A stretch of DNA of 64,000 nt from Paenibacillus albus. GTDB lineage: Bacteria; Bacillota; Bacilli; Paenibacillales; Paenibacillaceae. Below are positions 9,191 through 17,788 of this stretch, one piece after another. The position numbers and the translations under genes are program-made. Numbering within the stretch: position 1 is the stretch's first letter; every line of letters begins with the position of its first letter. The notes beneath the pieces are model-generated. The model worked only from the letters and a program-made list of their open reading frames with translations. It did no database searches and was not told the origin of the DNA. Location of the stretch: assembly GCF_003952225.1 (NCBI RefSeq), contig NZ_CP034437.1, forward strand, positions 6,305,001 through 6,369,000. Reading direction: 5' to 3'.

Positions 9191-10261
9191 ATGAGCGATG
9201 CTGCTGCAAAACGAGATTATAGTATTACAGGTCCCGAACGGTTCCATGCTATGGAAAAAGGGCTTGTGTCTGCCGATTGGTACAAATGTCCAATTCCGCG
9301 GAAGCGATTAAAAGAACTTATGGTAAGGCGAAACGGTCCAGCGCTGCGCGACATTCTGCTCTACCTTGCCGCTATTGTAGCGACCGGCTACCTCGCGTAT
9401 CTGTCATGGGGCACGTGGTGGGCTATCCCTGCTTTTGCCTTATATGGCACGGTTTACTTCGTTGGATCCGTATCCAAGTGGCATGAATACAGCCACGGAA
9501 CACCGTTCAAAACCGGTTGGCCCAATGAAGTGATCTATCAGTTCACTTCGTTCCTCATCCTCGTGCAAGCGACGAATTTCAGATGGAGTCATGTGCGGCA
9601 TCATACGGATACGTACATCGTTGGCAGCGATCCAGAAATAATGGCGCCTCGCCCGCCGAAGTTTAGCCAGTTGATCCGGGGAGCTTTTCGGATTGAAGAC
9701 GTTAAGGGTAATACGCCTAAAACATTGTTCCTGCACGCCATCGGCCATCTCAACAAGGACGAGAAAGAGCTCATTCCGGAAAGTCAGTACGGCAAGCTCC
9801 GTTGGGAAGCACGTATATTCATTGGTGTGTTTGTAGTCTTGATTGGGCTTTGCTTCTATCTGCACAGTATTCTGCCGCTTATGTTCATCGGATTGCCCGC
9901 TTACTACGGCTCTTTCCTCATGACAGTGCTGAATATAACGCAGCATATGGGGCTGTACGAAGATAAGCTAGATCACCGGCTCTGCTGCCGAACCTTCTAT
10001 ACGAACCCGATTCTCCGGTTTCTGTACACGAACATGAACTACCATATGGAGCACCATATGTTCCCGATGGTTCCGTATTACAACTTGCCGAAGCTTCATG
10101 AAGAGATCAAGCAGGATTGTCCTGCGGCCGCCCCAAGCTTCACTGCTGCGGTTCGCGAAGCGGTCTCTGCATTATGGCGTATCCGCAAGGAACCGACGCA
10201 TGTTGTGACCAAGTATCGTGAATTCGCTGAACGTATTGAGCGAGATGCGAAAGGCGCATAG
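9191..10261 (+). CDS. membrane fatty-acid desaturase family protein
   Basis: This 356-residue integral-membrane di-iron desaturase or hydroxylase has three histidine boxes: HEYSH (98-102), HVRHH (134-138) and HMEHH near residue 286. Hydrophobic pairs lie between them (about 55-95 and 205-245). The family inserts a double bond or hydroxyl into acyl chains or related lipids using O2 and a reduced electron carrier; the exact substrate cannot be read from sequence. ATG 9191 was chosen because GGAG lies 7 bases upstream and the sequence before it is unlike a protein. It stands alone between two terminators. Confidence 0.82.
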   Translation: MSDAAAKRDYSITGPERFHAMEKGLVSADWYKCPIPRKRLKELMVRRNGPALRDILLYLAAIVATGYLAYLSWGTWWAIPAFALYGTVYFVGSVSKWHEYSHGTPFKTGWPNEVIYQFTSFLILVQATNFRWSHVRHHTDTYIVGSDPEIMAPRPPKFSQLIRGAFRIEDVKGNTPKTLFLHAIGHLNKDEKELIPESQYGKLRWEARIFIGVFVVLIGLCFYLHSILPLMFIGLPAYYGSFLMTVLNITQHMGLYEDKLDHRLCCRTFYTNPILRFLYTNMNYHMEHHMFPMVPYYNLPKLHEEIKQDCPAAAPSFTAAVREAVSALWRIRKEPTHVVTKYREFAERIERDAKGA

Positions 10262-10287
10262 CTTTAGCGTAAAAAGTAGCGCAGCGC

Positions 10288-10327
10288 AAAAAAGGCTGAT
10301 CCTGGTCAATCCCAGCATCAGCCTTTT
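10288..10327. terminator. bidirectional terminator
   Basis: The stem AAAAGGCTGAT/ATCAGCCTTTT has T-runs on both strands (four on plus, six on minus). It serves the desaturase (plus) and the convergent IDEAL-domain gene (minus). Confidence 0.8.
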
Positions 10328-10338
10328 CATGTAATCCG

Positions 10339-10719
10339 TTAAATCCAAGCCTTCAGATGCACTTGGCGAATAAATTCTTCACGCGTCTGAGGCTCGCCTT
10401 CGATTTCTTCCTCTTCGGCATCCTCGATGTCACCGTTCATAATGCGCTTGAACAGCTCCTCATTATGTGTGGCCAATGCAAAGTCGATGAGCGCTTCCCT
10501 CTCCAACCGATCTACCTCAAGCCGCATGAGCACTTCCTCCAGCTCCACATCTGCAGCAGGCACGTAGAAATTACGGTTCGCCTTCGGAACTCGAATTACA
10601 TAGTCGAACGCGTTGTCCGCATTGCGGTCATACGCGATGATATAGCCATATTCCCCTACCGGAAGCCCTTGTTCAAAAAGGTCCGACAATATGATTACAC
10701 GCTGGCCTAGCTTAAACAT
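10339..10719 (-). CDS. IDEAL-domain protein
   Basis: This is a 126-residue cytoplasmic protein. The N-terminal half looks like a small beta-barrel (YGYIIAYDRN...YVIRVPKANRNFYVPAADVE). The middle carries EREALIDFALATHNEELF, which fits the short IDEAL domain of Bacillota. The C-terminal part is very acidic (GDIEDAEEEEIEGE). IDEAL domains occur in small Bacillus proteins such as ComK/regulator-associated factors, but no activity can be assigned here. ATG 10719 has GGGAG 9 bases upstream; a TTG two codons earlier is less likely. Confidence 0.7.
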   Translation of the reverse strand: MFKLGQRVIILSDLFEQGLPVGEYGYIIAYDRNADNAFDYVIRVPKANRNFYVPAADVELEEVLMRLEVDRLEREALIDFALATHNEELFKRIMNGDIEDAEEEEIEGEPQTREEFIRQVHLKAWI

Positions 10720-10797
10720 GCACAACCACTCCCGTCACCTTTCTATCTCCTTCTATCCTACTAAAAAATAAGATTGAAGTCCAATAGAGCGAGATTG

Positions 10798-11595
10798 CTA
10801 GAGTGCATCAATTGAAGGGCGTCTGCGAAGCAGTGTGGATGCTGCGAACTGCAGCGCAAGTATGAGGACTATCGTAGTCGCGACGCTTGCCGCGAGGTGT
10901 CCTTCGCTTGCTGCAGCGCCATACTGCGAATACGCCAATTGCGGCAGCATTCCCGGGCTAAACGCGAGTGCATGCGGAAATGCAGAAGCAGTTAGCGCGA
11001 GCAGCGCCGCCACGCCAAGCGAGCAAGCCGCTGCAGCCGCTCCGCTTCGCAGCCACGAGCTGAAGAATATCGTCAGCGAGCCCGCGAGGCAGAGCCAGAG
11101 GCTGAACAGAAGATAGGCATACAGGCTGTTCAGCCAATCGACGGAATCAAATAATGCAGTCGTATAGTACAGAGCAGCGCCGAAGCCGCCTGCGAAGGCG
11201 ATGATGACGAGCAGCGCCATCGCTGCCCATTTTGCCGCAACGAAAGAGAGATAGGAAATGGGTTTGACAAGAATCATGCTAGTCAGTCCGCTTGATCGCT
11301 CTGCCGAGATGATGCCCATGACCGAGAGCGACAGAATGAGAAGCCCGATCGTATTGAACTGCCCCAGCGTCTGAGCCATCACTTCGGAAGCCGTCGGCTT
11401 AGGAATCGAAATAACAGCCCCAGGCGGCAAATTACCGGCGTGAGCAAGGATGTCCGGCAGAAAATAAGACATGACCGGCTGCATCGCGCCATACAGAATA
11501 AACACAAGCGGCACCCATAACAGCTTATAGCTGCGGACCAGCTCCAGCTGTTCCTTACGGTAAAGGACGAACCACTGCCTTATCCCCATTGTCAT
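10798..11595 (-). CDS. yxlG: ABC transporter permease, YxlG-like
   Basis: This 265-residue ABC-2-type permease has about six membrane helices. It is the last gene of the sigY operon and forms a transporter with the YxlF-like ATPase. The start ATG at 11595 overlaps the yxlF stop as ATGA, so translation is probably coupled. In B. subtilis the transporter is linked to resistance or maintenance functions under SigY, but its substrate is unknown. The EXXXSGXXXXXLVKPIS phrase (ERSSGLTSMILVKPIS) is typical of this exporter class. Confidence 0.85.
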   Translation of the reverse strand: MTMGIRQWFVLYRKEQLELVRSYKLLWVPLVFILYGAMQPVMSYFLPDILAHAGNLPPGAVISIPKPTASEVMAQTLGQFNTIGLLILSLSVMGIISAERSSGLTSMILVKPISYLSFVAAKWAAMALLVIIAFAGGFGAALYYTTALFDSVDWLNSLYAYLLFSLWLCLAGSLTIFFSSWLRSGAAAAACSLGVAALLALTASAFPHALAFSPGMLPQLAYSQYGAAASEGHLAASVATTIVLILALQFAASTLLRRRPSIDAL

Positions 11596-12557
11596 TTGTG
11601 GATCACCACTTTCATGAATAGATCCTCCAATGTCGAATATCCGATTTCCAGCTTCGTAACCGGGAGGTTCCATTCGAGCAGCTGTTCGAGCACGAGGCGT
11701 CTTGCTTCATTTATGTCACGCACAATTAGCTTAGCTGCGCAGCTGTTAAGCGGGTCTAATTCGTACCGGATAATACTTGATTGATCTGCAGTCGGCTCAA
11801 CTATCGCTTTCAGCCACCGCGAAAGTGCCTCGCGAGAATCCGAGCCTGCTTCATTCTCGATTTCGAGCAGCAGAACCGGTTCCCGATTCTCGGCGCGAAT
11901 TCTGCTTAGCGGTCCTTGAAGCACGATCCGTCCGCTCTCCATAATGAGCACATCATCGCACAGCTCCTCCGCATCATGCAGCACATGCGTCGAGAACAGA
12001 ATGCTCGTCTCCTGCTTCAGTTCGCCGAGCAATTCCATTACATCTCGCCGCCCGATAGGGTCCAGCGCAGACACCGGCTCGTCCAGAATAAGCAGCTTCG
12101 GCCTGTGGATCAGTGCCTGCGCTAGACCGAGGCGCTGCTTCATGCCGCCGGAATATCCGGCAATGCGCCGCTTGCCTGCCGCGCCAATGCCGACTCGCTC
12201 CAGCAGTTCGGCGCTTCGCTGTGCCGCTTCCCTTCTTCCCATGCCGCACAGCTCAGCCGCGTACTGGGCAAATTCCAAGCCGCTCATCCAGCCATGAAAA
12301 GCAGGCGTCTGCGGCAGATACCCGATCAACGCGCGATGATCCGCTCCCTGCTGTACGTCCTGGAAGCGGATGCTTCCCGATGTAGGTGCAAGCAGCCCGG
12401 TGAGCATGCGGATTGTCGTCGTTTTGCCAGCGCCGTTCGGTCCAAGCAGCGCCGTGCAGCGCCCTTCTCCGAGTGAGAAAGATACGTCCTGCAGCGCTTT
12501 GGCCGAGCTGCCTCCGAACTGTTTGGTAAGCTTATCAACCTCAAGAAGTTTCGTCAT
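11592..12557 (-). CDS. yxlF: ABC transporter ATP-binding protein, YxlF-like
   Basis: This is a 321-residue ATPase with Walker A GPNGAGKTT, signature YSGGMKQR, Walker B LLILDEP and a switch His (LFSTHV). A C-terminal extension of about 90 residues after the nucleotide-binding domain is typical of DrrA/YxlF-type exporters. It pairs with the permease encoded immediately downstream. The start is ATG 12557, although GTG 12560 directly before it is slightly better spaced from GGGAG. It is part of sigY-yxlCDEFG. Confidence 0.9.
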   Translation of the reverse strand: MTKLLEVDKLTKQFGGSSAKALQDVSFSLGEGRCTALLGPNGAGKTTTIRMLTGLLAPTSGSIRFQDVQQGADHRALIGYLPQTPAFHGWMSGLEFAQYAAELCGMGRREAAQRSAELLERVGIGAAGKRRIAGYSGGMKQRLGLAQALIHRPKLLILDEPVSALDPIGRRDVMELLGELKQETSILFSTHVLHDAEELCDDVLIMESGRIVLQGPLSRIRAENREPVLLLEIENEAGSDSREALSRWLKAIVEPTADQSSIIRYELDPLNSCAAKLIVRDINEARRLVLEQLLEWNLPVTKLEIGYSTLEDLFMKVVIHK

Positions 12558-12575
12558 CACTTGTAAGCTCCCATC

Positions 12576-12779
12576 TTACGATTGCTTTCTTCCAACAAGG
12601 AAGAACAGGATCGAACCGACCAGCGAGAAGAACAAGATAATGAGAATCCACATCCATTTGGGCCCTCTTGTTTGTTCAGCCCTGGCGCATACGACGATAG
12701 CTGTAATCATTAGAACAAGTTGAACGACCGCAAGCGGTAAAATAATCGTCATTAGCTGTGTTGTTGTAAGTTGATCCAT
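12576..12779 (-). CDS. yxlE: PLDc_N-domain small membrane protein, YxlE-like
   Basis: This 67-residue protein has two membrane helices and the PLDc_N pattern (a WIL-rich second helix followed by a short basic tail, FFLVGRKQS). In B. subtilis the equivalent YxlE lies in the sigY operon and is implicated in negative control of SigY. GGGGAG lies 7 bases before the ATG. It starts 3 bases after yxlD ends. Confidence 0.82.
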   Translation of the reverse strand: MDQLTTTQLMTIILPLAVVQLVLMITAIVVCARAEQTRGPKWMWILIILFFSLVGSILFFLVGRKQS

Positions 12780-12782
12780 CTT

Positions 12783-12995
12783 CTAACTCCCCTGTCTCTT
12801 GCGAAATTGGCTCCAATCTACTCGAACGATTAAGAAATAGAATATCAGAGGCATCGGGCATTGAATGAGCCCCCATATCCCCCAGAACCATGGATATCTG
12901 CTATGCTTTCGCGCATCCGTGAACAGCCAGGAAGACTGGGCGATCAACAGAATCGCGCTTCCTGTAAGAATGAGAACGAGCTTCATTCCTGCCAT
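12783..12995 (-). CDS. yxlD: small membrane protein, YxlD-like (SigY control)
   Basis: This 70-residue protein has two membrane segments with a conserved-looking DARK...WFWGIWGLIQCP centre. Position between yxlC and yxlE, size and the two-helix form match B. subtilis YxlD, reported as part of the anti-SigY function. It overlaps the end of yxlC by 13 bases. ATG 12995 is taken; ATG 12986 has its only ribosome site touching the codon. Confidence 0.75.
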   Translation of the reverse strand: MAGMKLVLILTGSAILLIAQSSWLFTDARKHSRYPWFWGIWGLIQCPMPLIFYFLIVRVDWSQFRKRQGS

Positions 12996-13387
12996 TCGCG
13001 ATGCCGCCTCTCTCTGCGATTAATGCCGCTCACCGTCAGGAAGACGGCTGCCGCCACGAAAGCCGTTCCTTGCACGATTGCGAATAGGACAATGCTGCTC
13101 TGCCAGAGAAGCAGCAGCCCGCTTAGCACCAATGCGCCGATAAGCCACAGCAGCGCAAGCTCCTTCCAATACCGCTGCCGCTGCGCTTTATTACGTTCGC
13201 CGACAAGCCCAGTTAGCGCGGCAAGCGAAGGCGGGTTCGGCGGTGTAATAGACTCATCCCACTGTTTGATGTGAGGGTCAAGCAGCTCGCGATACTGCTG
13301 CTCAAGCGCTTGATCTTGCTCCTTTTCCTGCGTCTGCCCCTGCACTCGTGTTCGCTTCGAACGATTCGTTTTATCAATACTGCTCAT
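12983..13387 (-). CDS. yxlC: YxlC-like membrane protein (candidate anti-SigY)
   Basis: This 134-residue protein has a polar, charged N-terminal half (about 1-70, presumably cytosolic) and two C-terminal membrane helices (about 76-92 and 97-117), ending in a basic tail. YxlC and YxlD act together as the SigY antagonist in B. subtilis; that role is inferred here from position and topology. The ATG overlaps the sigY stop as ATGA, which suggests stoichiometric coupled synthesis of sigma factor and antagonist. Confidence 0.8.
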   Translation of the reverse strand: MSSIDKTNRSKRTRVQGQTQEKEQDQALEQQYRELLDPHIKQWDESITPPNPPSLAALTGLVGERNKAQRQRYWKELALLWLIGALVLSGLLLLWQSSIVLFAIVQGTAFVAAAVFLTVSGINRRERRHREWQE

Positions 13388-13926
13388 TCTTCGCCCAGCT
13401 CCTTCCTCAATTGCTTCAATCCGTTATGGAGCCTAGACTTCACGGTTCCGACCGGAATTTCGAGCCATGCCGCAATTTCTTCATAGGCGTAGCCGTAATA
13501 ATATTTCAGTAGAATCGGCACTCGGATTTCATAAGAAAGCGCGCCAAGTGCATCCAGGGCGTCCGGCCAATCGTGCTGCTGCATCGCCGCATCGAACCGT
13601 ATCGCATGCAGCGCCTGCTCTTCCGTCTGCCAACGCTTCTCCCGATGCTGCTTGCGCATCTCATCCAAGTACCGCCTTGTTGCAATCGAAATGAGCCAGG
13701 TCGAAAACTTGCTTCTGCCTTGAAAGCTGCGGATTCGCTCAATCGCCCTCAGCATCGTATCCTGCACCAAATCTTCCGCGAGCGCCTTGTTCATCGTCAC
13801 CTTAAGCATGTAGCGGTACAGCATCGGATAGTGGCTGTGCAGCAAGCTAGCCAGCGCATGCTCGTCGCCGCGAACCGCGCGCCTAATCAGCTGCTCGTCT
13901 TCGACTGGTGGCTGTACAGTGTTCAT
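13384..13926 (-). CDS. sigY: ECF sigma factor SigY
   Basis: This 180-residue ECF sigma factor has region 2 at about 25-95 (DLVQDTMLRAIERI, FSTWLISIATRRYLDE) and region 4 at about 125-175 (ALSYEIRVPILLKYYYGYAYEEIAAWL, GTVKSRLHNGLKQLRKEL). The yxlC-yxlD-yxlE-yxlF-yxlG order downstream is the B. subtilis sigY operon order, which fixes the name. An ECF-type promoter matching the SigY motif lies about 72 bases upstream, so autoregulation is likely. GGAG (from AAGGAGCTAGGGC) precedes the ATG. Confidence 0.9.
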   Translation of the reverse strand: MNTVQPPVEDEQLIRRAVRGDEHALASLLHSHYPMLYRYMLKVTMNKALAEDLVQDTMLRAIERIRSFQGRSKFSTWLISIATRRYLDEMRKQHREKRWQTEEQALHAIRFDAAMQQHDWPDALDALGALSYEIRVPILLKYYYGYAYEEIAAWLEIPVGTVKSRLHNGLKQLRKELGEE

Positions 13927-13997
13927 GCCCTAGCTCCTTCTCTTTCTCATTCTCTTACTCACATCGCAAGCTCACTTAAGTTCGTTGTCGCCAATAT

Positions 13998-14023
13998 GAC
14001 GTCTATGTATGCCGATTTGTTCA
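13998..14023 (-). promoter_or_regulatory. SigY-type autoregulatory promoter
   Basis: On the minus strand TGAAC (14023-14019) and CGTC (14001-13998) are separated by exactly 17 bases. This matches the TGAAC-N16/17-CGTC motif that I recall for B. subtilis SigY. It stands immediately behind the terminator of the upstream SDR gene and in front of sigY. Confidence 0.8.
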
Positions 14024-14032
14024 CTGCCCTGC

Positions 14033-14080
14033 AAAAAAAATTCGGCCCGCCTCTGCCTCTTACGCAGAAAACGAGCCGAA
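14033..14080 (-). terminator. terminator of the sugar cluster
   Basis: The stem TTCGGC/GCCGAA with an inner TCTGC/GCAGA is followed on the minus strand by eight T. It ends the uxuA-SDR cluster. Confidence 0.8.
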
Positions 14081-14088
14081 CGCTCAAT

Positions 14089-14871
14089 TTATATAGTCAT
14101 TGCGCCGTATCCGCCATCCACTCGAATGAGCGATCCGGTCACGTAGCTGGACGCTGCATCGGATGCGAGCCAGACGGCCGCGCCTTGCAGCTCCTTGGGA
14201 TCGCCGAAGCGCTTCATCGGCATATGTCCCATAATGCTGCTTACCCGCTCCTCAGACAGAATCGCGCGATTCTGCTCCGCCGGGAAGAACCCCGGCACGA
14301 TCGCGTTGACGCGGATGCCGTGCGGCGCGAACTCGCGCGCCAGAAACTGTGTCATGCTGTTGACGGCATGCTTAGACGCCGAATACGTAAAGACACGGGA
14401 CAGCGGCGGTCCTGACGATACCGAGCTGATCGTGATAATGCTGCCGCCGGCGCCAGCGTCAATCATCGACTTGCCGAACACTTGGCAAGCAAGCATGACG
14501 CTCTTCGCGTTGACGTCCATAATGCGATCCCATTCTTCTTCGCTAATCTCGAAGAATGGCGTCGCGCTGTTCGTGCCTGCCGTATGCAGCAGGATATTCG
14601 CCTGCCCGGACGGCGACCATGCGATAATCTCGCCGAGGACGCGCTCGAGATCCGCCTTCACGGCCGCATCCGCCTGGAACAGCGACGCGCGGCCCGTTGC
14701 CAGCAGCTCTTGCAGCTTCGGCTCCGCCGTCTCGGGATCGCGCACGACAAGTGCCGCGTGCGCGCCGTGATCGATAAGCGCCTGCGCCATGACGCGTCCG
14801 AGTGTACTTGCGCCACCGATAATGACCGCAGTGCGGCCGGTTAAGTCAAATAATGGACTTGCTTGTGCGAT
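14089..14871 (-). CDS. SDR oxidoreductase, D-mannonate oxidoreductase (UxuB/YjmF)-like
   Basis: This is a classical short-chain dehydrogenase, about 260 residues when read from position 14871. The Rossmann strand and nucleotide loop (TAVIIGGASTLGR), the Asn-Ala-Gly-like HTAGTN, the catalytic Ser (ISSVS) and YSASK are present. The phrase PGFFPAEQNRAIL resembles YjmF/UxuB-type mannonate reductases, which fits the uxuA cluster. The first standard start codon (ATG 14790) would delete the whole nucleotide-binding strand. Upstream in frame there is no ATG/GTG/TTG, only two ATC codons (14874 and 14871) behind GGAGG. I therefore annotate the ATC at 14871 as a possible start. The product is confident; the start is not. 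Confidence 0.72.
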   Translation of the reverse strand: MAQASPLFDLTGRTAVIIGGASTLGRVMAQALIDHGAHAALVVRDPETAEPKLQELLATGRASLFQADAAVKADLERVLGEIIAWSPSGQANILLHTAGTNSATPFFEISEEEWDRIMDVNAKSVMLACQVFGKSMIDAGAGGSIITISSVSSGPPLSRVFTYSASKHAVNSMTQFLAREFAPHGIRVNAIVPGFFPAEQNRAILSEERVSSIMGHMPMKRFGDPKELQGAAVWLASDAASSYVTGSLIRVDGGYGAMTI

Positions 14872-14914
14872 GATAACCGCCTCCGATGGGAAACCGGCGG
14901 TGGGCAGACAGGCC

Positions 14915-15784
14915 TCAGTGCTCAGTCACATGCTGAAGCATCCGTTTCCGGTACGTCTCGGGACTTGCACCAACTGTCGTCTTAAACAACCTGCTAAAGT
15001 GAGCCAGATGGTGAAAGCCGACAGCGCGGCACACTTCCGATACGGACTGGCGGGGCTCCAGCCGAAACAGCATTTTGGCCTGATTGATTCGCCGGTTGTA
15101 TAAGTATTTGAATACGGTCGTACCGGTCACATCCTTGAACAGGTTGGACAAGTACGGCTTGGTGAGGTGAAGCGCGCTTGCGATGTGATCAAGCGTGATC
15201 TCCTCCAAATAATGATCTTCCAAGTACGAGATGACACCTTGCACATGCTGCTCCTTCAAAGAGCGGTGATCTCTCTCGTAGGCCGGCTCGCTGCACCAAT
15301 CGCGAACGAGATGCAGCAGCTCGATGACGCGCAGCACGAAGCGGTCATAGGCGGTTCGCACGCCTGTCTCGCTCTTACGCTGATAAATCTGGTTCATCTC
15401 TTCCAGCAGTCCCTCGAGCTCCGCTTGATCGCGCGGGCTAAGAGAGATGCGGATGTTGCGAAGCTCCTCGAAGGGTCTAAGCAGCATCGCGGCAGTATCT
15501 GCTTGAAGCACTTTATGTATGTAGGCCGGATCCATATGAATAATCGTGCGAATATAAGGCTTATGCGGAGACGGGTTGGGACAATGAAGCGTCATGCCAT
15601 GCATGAGAATCAAATCGCCAGGCTGAAGTGTTATCAGCTTATCGCCGATCAAATAATTGCATTCGCCCTCTTGAAAATAATACAGCTCATAAAAGGCATG
15701 CGAATGAAATTGAGCTCCAGGCATCGGTTGATCATTCCGATACATGAGCTCGATCGGCTGTTGCCATTGCATCGTGAGCGGCAC
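14915..15784 (-). CDS. AraC-family regulator with cupin sensor
   Basis: This is a 289-residue regulator. An N-terminal cupin-type sugar-sensing domain (about 20-110, HSHAFYELYYFQEGECNYLIG) is followed by two C-terminal helix-turn-helix motifs (about 185-285, including GFHHLAHFSRLFKTTVGASPETYR). The start is GTG 15784 with GGAGGGG 7 bases upstream. It lies inside the uxuA cluster, between the dehydrogenase and the SDR and in the same direction, so it most likely controls that cluster; the inducer is unknown. Confidence 0.87.
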   Translation of the reverse strand: MPLTMQWQQPIELMYRNDQPMPGAQFHSHAFYELYYFQEGECNYLIGDKLITLQPGDLILMHGMTLHCPNPSPHKPYIRTIIHMDPAYIHKVLQADTAAMLLRPFEELRNIRISLSPRDQAELEGLLEEMNQIYQRKSETGVRTAYDRFVLRVIELLHLVRDWCSEPAYERDHRSLKEQHVQGVISYLEDHYLEEITLDHIASALHLTKPYLSNLFKDVTGTTVFKYLYNRRINQAKMLFRLEPRQSVSEVCRAVGFHHLAHFSRLFKTTVGASPETYRKRMLQHVTEH

Positions 15785-15859
15785 TTTAGTTCCCCTCCAT
15801 CACTGAAGTACATATGAACTGATTTTATCATGCCGCTCCGAATTTCAGTACTAGTTTTG

Positions 15860-16945
15860 CTAGATGCGGATCGCTTTATTTTGAGCGAGCAGACAAAGCT
15901 CCGCCGCTTTGAAAGCGTGGGCCTGCGTCATCGCATTCTCCGTACGGTTCAAGCAATCCAAGATCAGCTCGCCAAAGAACGGAAACCCGATCTGGCCGCC
16001 GACAGTCAGATGATGCTCGCCCTCATGGTTAACGAGATAGACGTGATCGCCGCTCTTCTCGCGTCCGACATCGATATATTTGCGCAGCTCGATATAGCCG
16101 TCCGTGCCAAGAATCGTCGTTCTGCCGTCGCCCCATGTGCCTAAGCCGTTCGGAGTGAACCAGTCCACGCGAAAATAATTCGTCGCCCCGTTATCGCCAA
16201 CGAGCGTTGCATCGCCAAAGTCCTCCAGCTCCGGATAATCCGGGTTGCTGTAATTGGCTACTTTGCTGTGGGCAACTGTCGCGTCCTTGCAGCCTGCGAA
16301 GGATAGAAACTGCTCGATCTGGTGGCTGCCGATATCGCACAAAATACCGCCGTACTGCTCCTTGCGGAAGAACCAGTCCGGGCGCGACGCCTTATTCAGT
16401 CGGTGCGGACCTGTGCCGAGCACCTGCAGGACGCGTCCGATAGCCCCATCCTGAATGAGCTTGCCGGCATAGATCGCACTCTCAACATGCAGCCGTTCGC
16501 TGTAGTACACCATATATTTGCGTCCAGTGGACGCCGCTGCCGCTTTCGCCGCTTCGAGCTGTTCGAGCGTAGTGAACGGCGTTTTGTCTGTAAAATAATC
16601 CTTGCCGTGGTTCATCACCTTGACGCCTAATGCACCACGCTCGGAAGGAACGGCTGCGGCTGCAACGAGGCGCACCTCGGAATCCTCGAGAATTGCTTCG
16701 GGAGAGGGAGCAGCTTGCGCCTGCGGAAAGGATTTACGGAACGCTTCGACCTTCGCCGGATCAGCGTCGTACACCCATTTTATCGTGCCGCCTGCTTCCA
16801 ACAGACCATTCGTCATGCCATAGATGTGGCCGTGATCAAGCGCCATTGCCGCGAACACAAACTCGCCTGGGCCGCACACCGGTGACGGCTTCACAATAGA
16901 TACCGGCGCATAATTCATGCCGTCATTTCGATTAAACAGTGACAT
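15860..16945 (-). CDS. Gfo/Idh/MocA-family dehydrogenase with atypical nucleotide loop
   Basis: This is a 361-residue NAD(P)-dependent sugar dehydrogenase family member. The usual GxGxxG is replaced by a loop reading AAMALDHGHIYGM, and the usual EKP by DKTPF. Both are seen in a recognisable subgroup of this family. The catalytic-type segment GILCDIGSHQIEQF is retained. The start ATG overlaps the preceding isomerase gene by 14 bases, with AGGAGG a little distant. Partnered with the upstream TIM-barrel protein, it probably oxidises a sugar or keto-sugar intermediate; the substrate is unknown. Confidence 0.82.
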   Translation of the reverse strand: MSLFNRNDGMNYAPVSIVKPSPVCGPGEFVFAAMALDHGHIYGMTNGLLEAGGTIKWVYDADPAKVEAFRKSFPQAQAAPSPEAILEDSEVRLVAAAAVPSERGALGVKVMNHGKDYFTDKTPFTTLEQLEAAKAAAASTGRKYMVYYSERLHVESAIYAGKLIQDGAIGRVLQVLGTGPHRLNKASRPDWFFRKEQYGGILCDIGSHQIEQFLSFAGCKDATVAHSKVANYSNPDYPELEDFGDATLVGDNGATNYFRVDWFTPNGLGTWGDGRTTILGTDGYIELRKYIDVGREKSGDHVYLVNHEGEHHLTVGGQIGFPFFGELILDCLNRTENAMTQAHAFKAAELCLLAQNKAIRI

Positions 16946-17744
16946 CGTCTCGATGCTCCTCCTCTTGATACACCCATTGCTGAAGCGCTTTGTAGCTGAT
17001 TGCTAAGCTCTCGAACGGATCGCGCTGGCATGTATCCTGCTCTACGACATACCATTCAACGCCGATTTCGCGGCATGCTTCGATAATCGCCGGCCAGTTC
17101 AGATTGCCTTCGCCAATCTCTGCGAACACTTGCTGATCCTTCAGGATCGCCATGTCCTTGAGATGGACGACCTTCATCCGCTCGGACTTGCGAATCCAGG
17201 CAACCGGATCAGCGCCTCCCGCCTGCACCCAGTACGTATCCAGCTCCAGGCTGTAAGCAGCCTGCTGGCCTTGCGGGGTTGAGCCTTCAAGCAGGATATC
17301 CATGCCCGTCGAACCGCGGCCACCGAACTTCTCGAACTCAAACTTATGGTTGTGATACACAAGCTCGAGTCCTGCGGCTGCGAGCTTCGTTCCGATGCCG
17401 CAGAGGATGCCCGCCATCTCTTCATAGCCTTCGCGGCTAGTGCGATAATGCTCCGGCAGCCCGCCTAAGCCGATATATTTGCAATTCCACGATTGGTGCT
17501 CGGCAATGAGCGCATCCAGATCGTCCAACAACCGCTCGTACGGCACATGCGTCGCGCAGATCGTAAGTCCATGGCGGCTGCAGATGCTGGCTACTTCATC
17601 CGGCGCAATCGGACCGATGCCGGATAGCTGCACGGCGTCGTAGCCGATCGCTTTGACTTTACCCAGCGTCTCGTCGAGTTCTTCGGCTGTTCTCACATAA
17701 TCGCGGAGCGTGTAGAGCTGCGCGGCGATTTGTTTCTTGAACAA
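16932..17744 (-). CDS. sugar phosphate isomerase/epimerase-family TIM-barrel protein
   Basis: This 270-residue xylose-isomerase-like TIM barrel has typical strand ends: YDAVQLSGIG, YHNHKFEF, LELDTYWVQAGG, VVHLKDM, IGEGNLNWP and WYVVEQD. These supply the metal and sugar ligands E/D/H. Such proteins epimerise or dehydrate sugars and keto-sugars, often next to Gfo/Idh dehydrogenases as here. The start is TTG 17744, supported by AAGGAG 9 bases upstream. It overlaps the downstream dehydrogenase by 14 bases. Confidence 0.85.
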   Translation of the reverse strand: MFKKQIAAQLYTLRDYVRTAEELDETLGKVKAIGYDAVQLSGIGPIAPDEVASICSRHGLTICATHVPYERLLDDLDALIAEHQSWNCKYIGLGGLPEHYRTSREGYEEMAGILCGIGTKLAAAGLELVYHNHKFEFEKFGGRGSTGMDILLEGSTPQGQQAAYSLELDTYWVQAGGADPVAWIRKSERMKVVHLKDMAILKDQQVFAEIGEGNLNWPAIIEACREIGVEWYVVEQDTCQRDPFESLAISYKALQQWVYQEEEHRDDVTV

Positions 17745-17788
17745 GGTGGATCACTCCTTATTGGATATTAGTGAAGGTCGAGAGCGGA

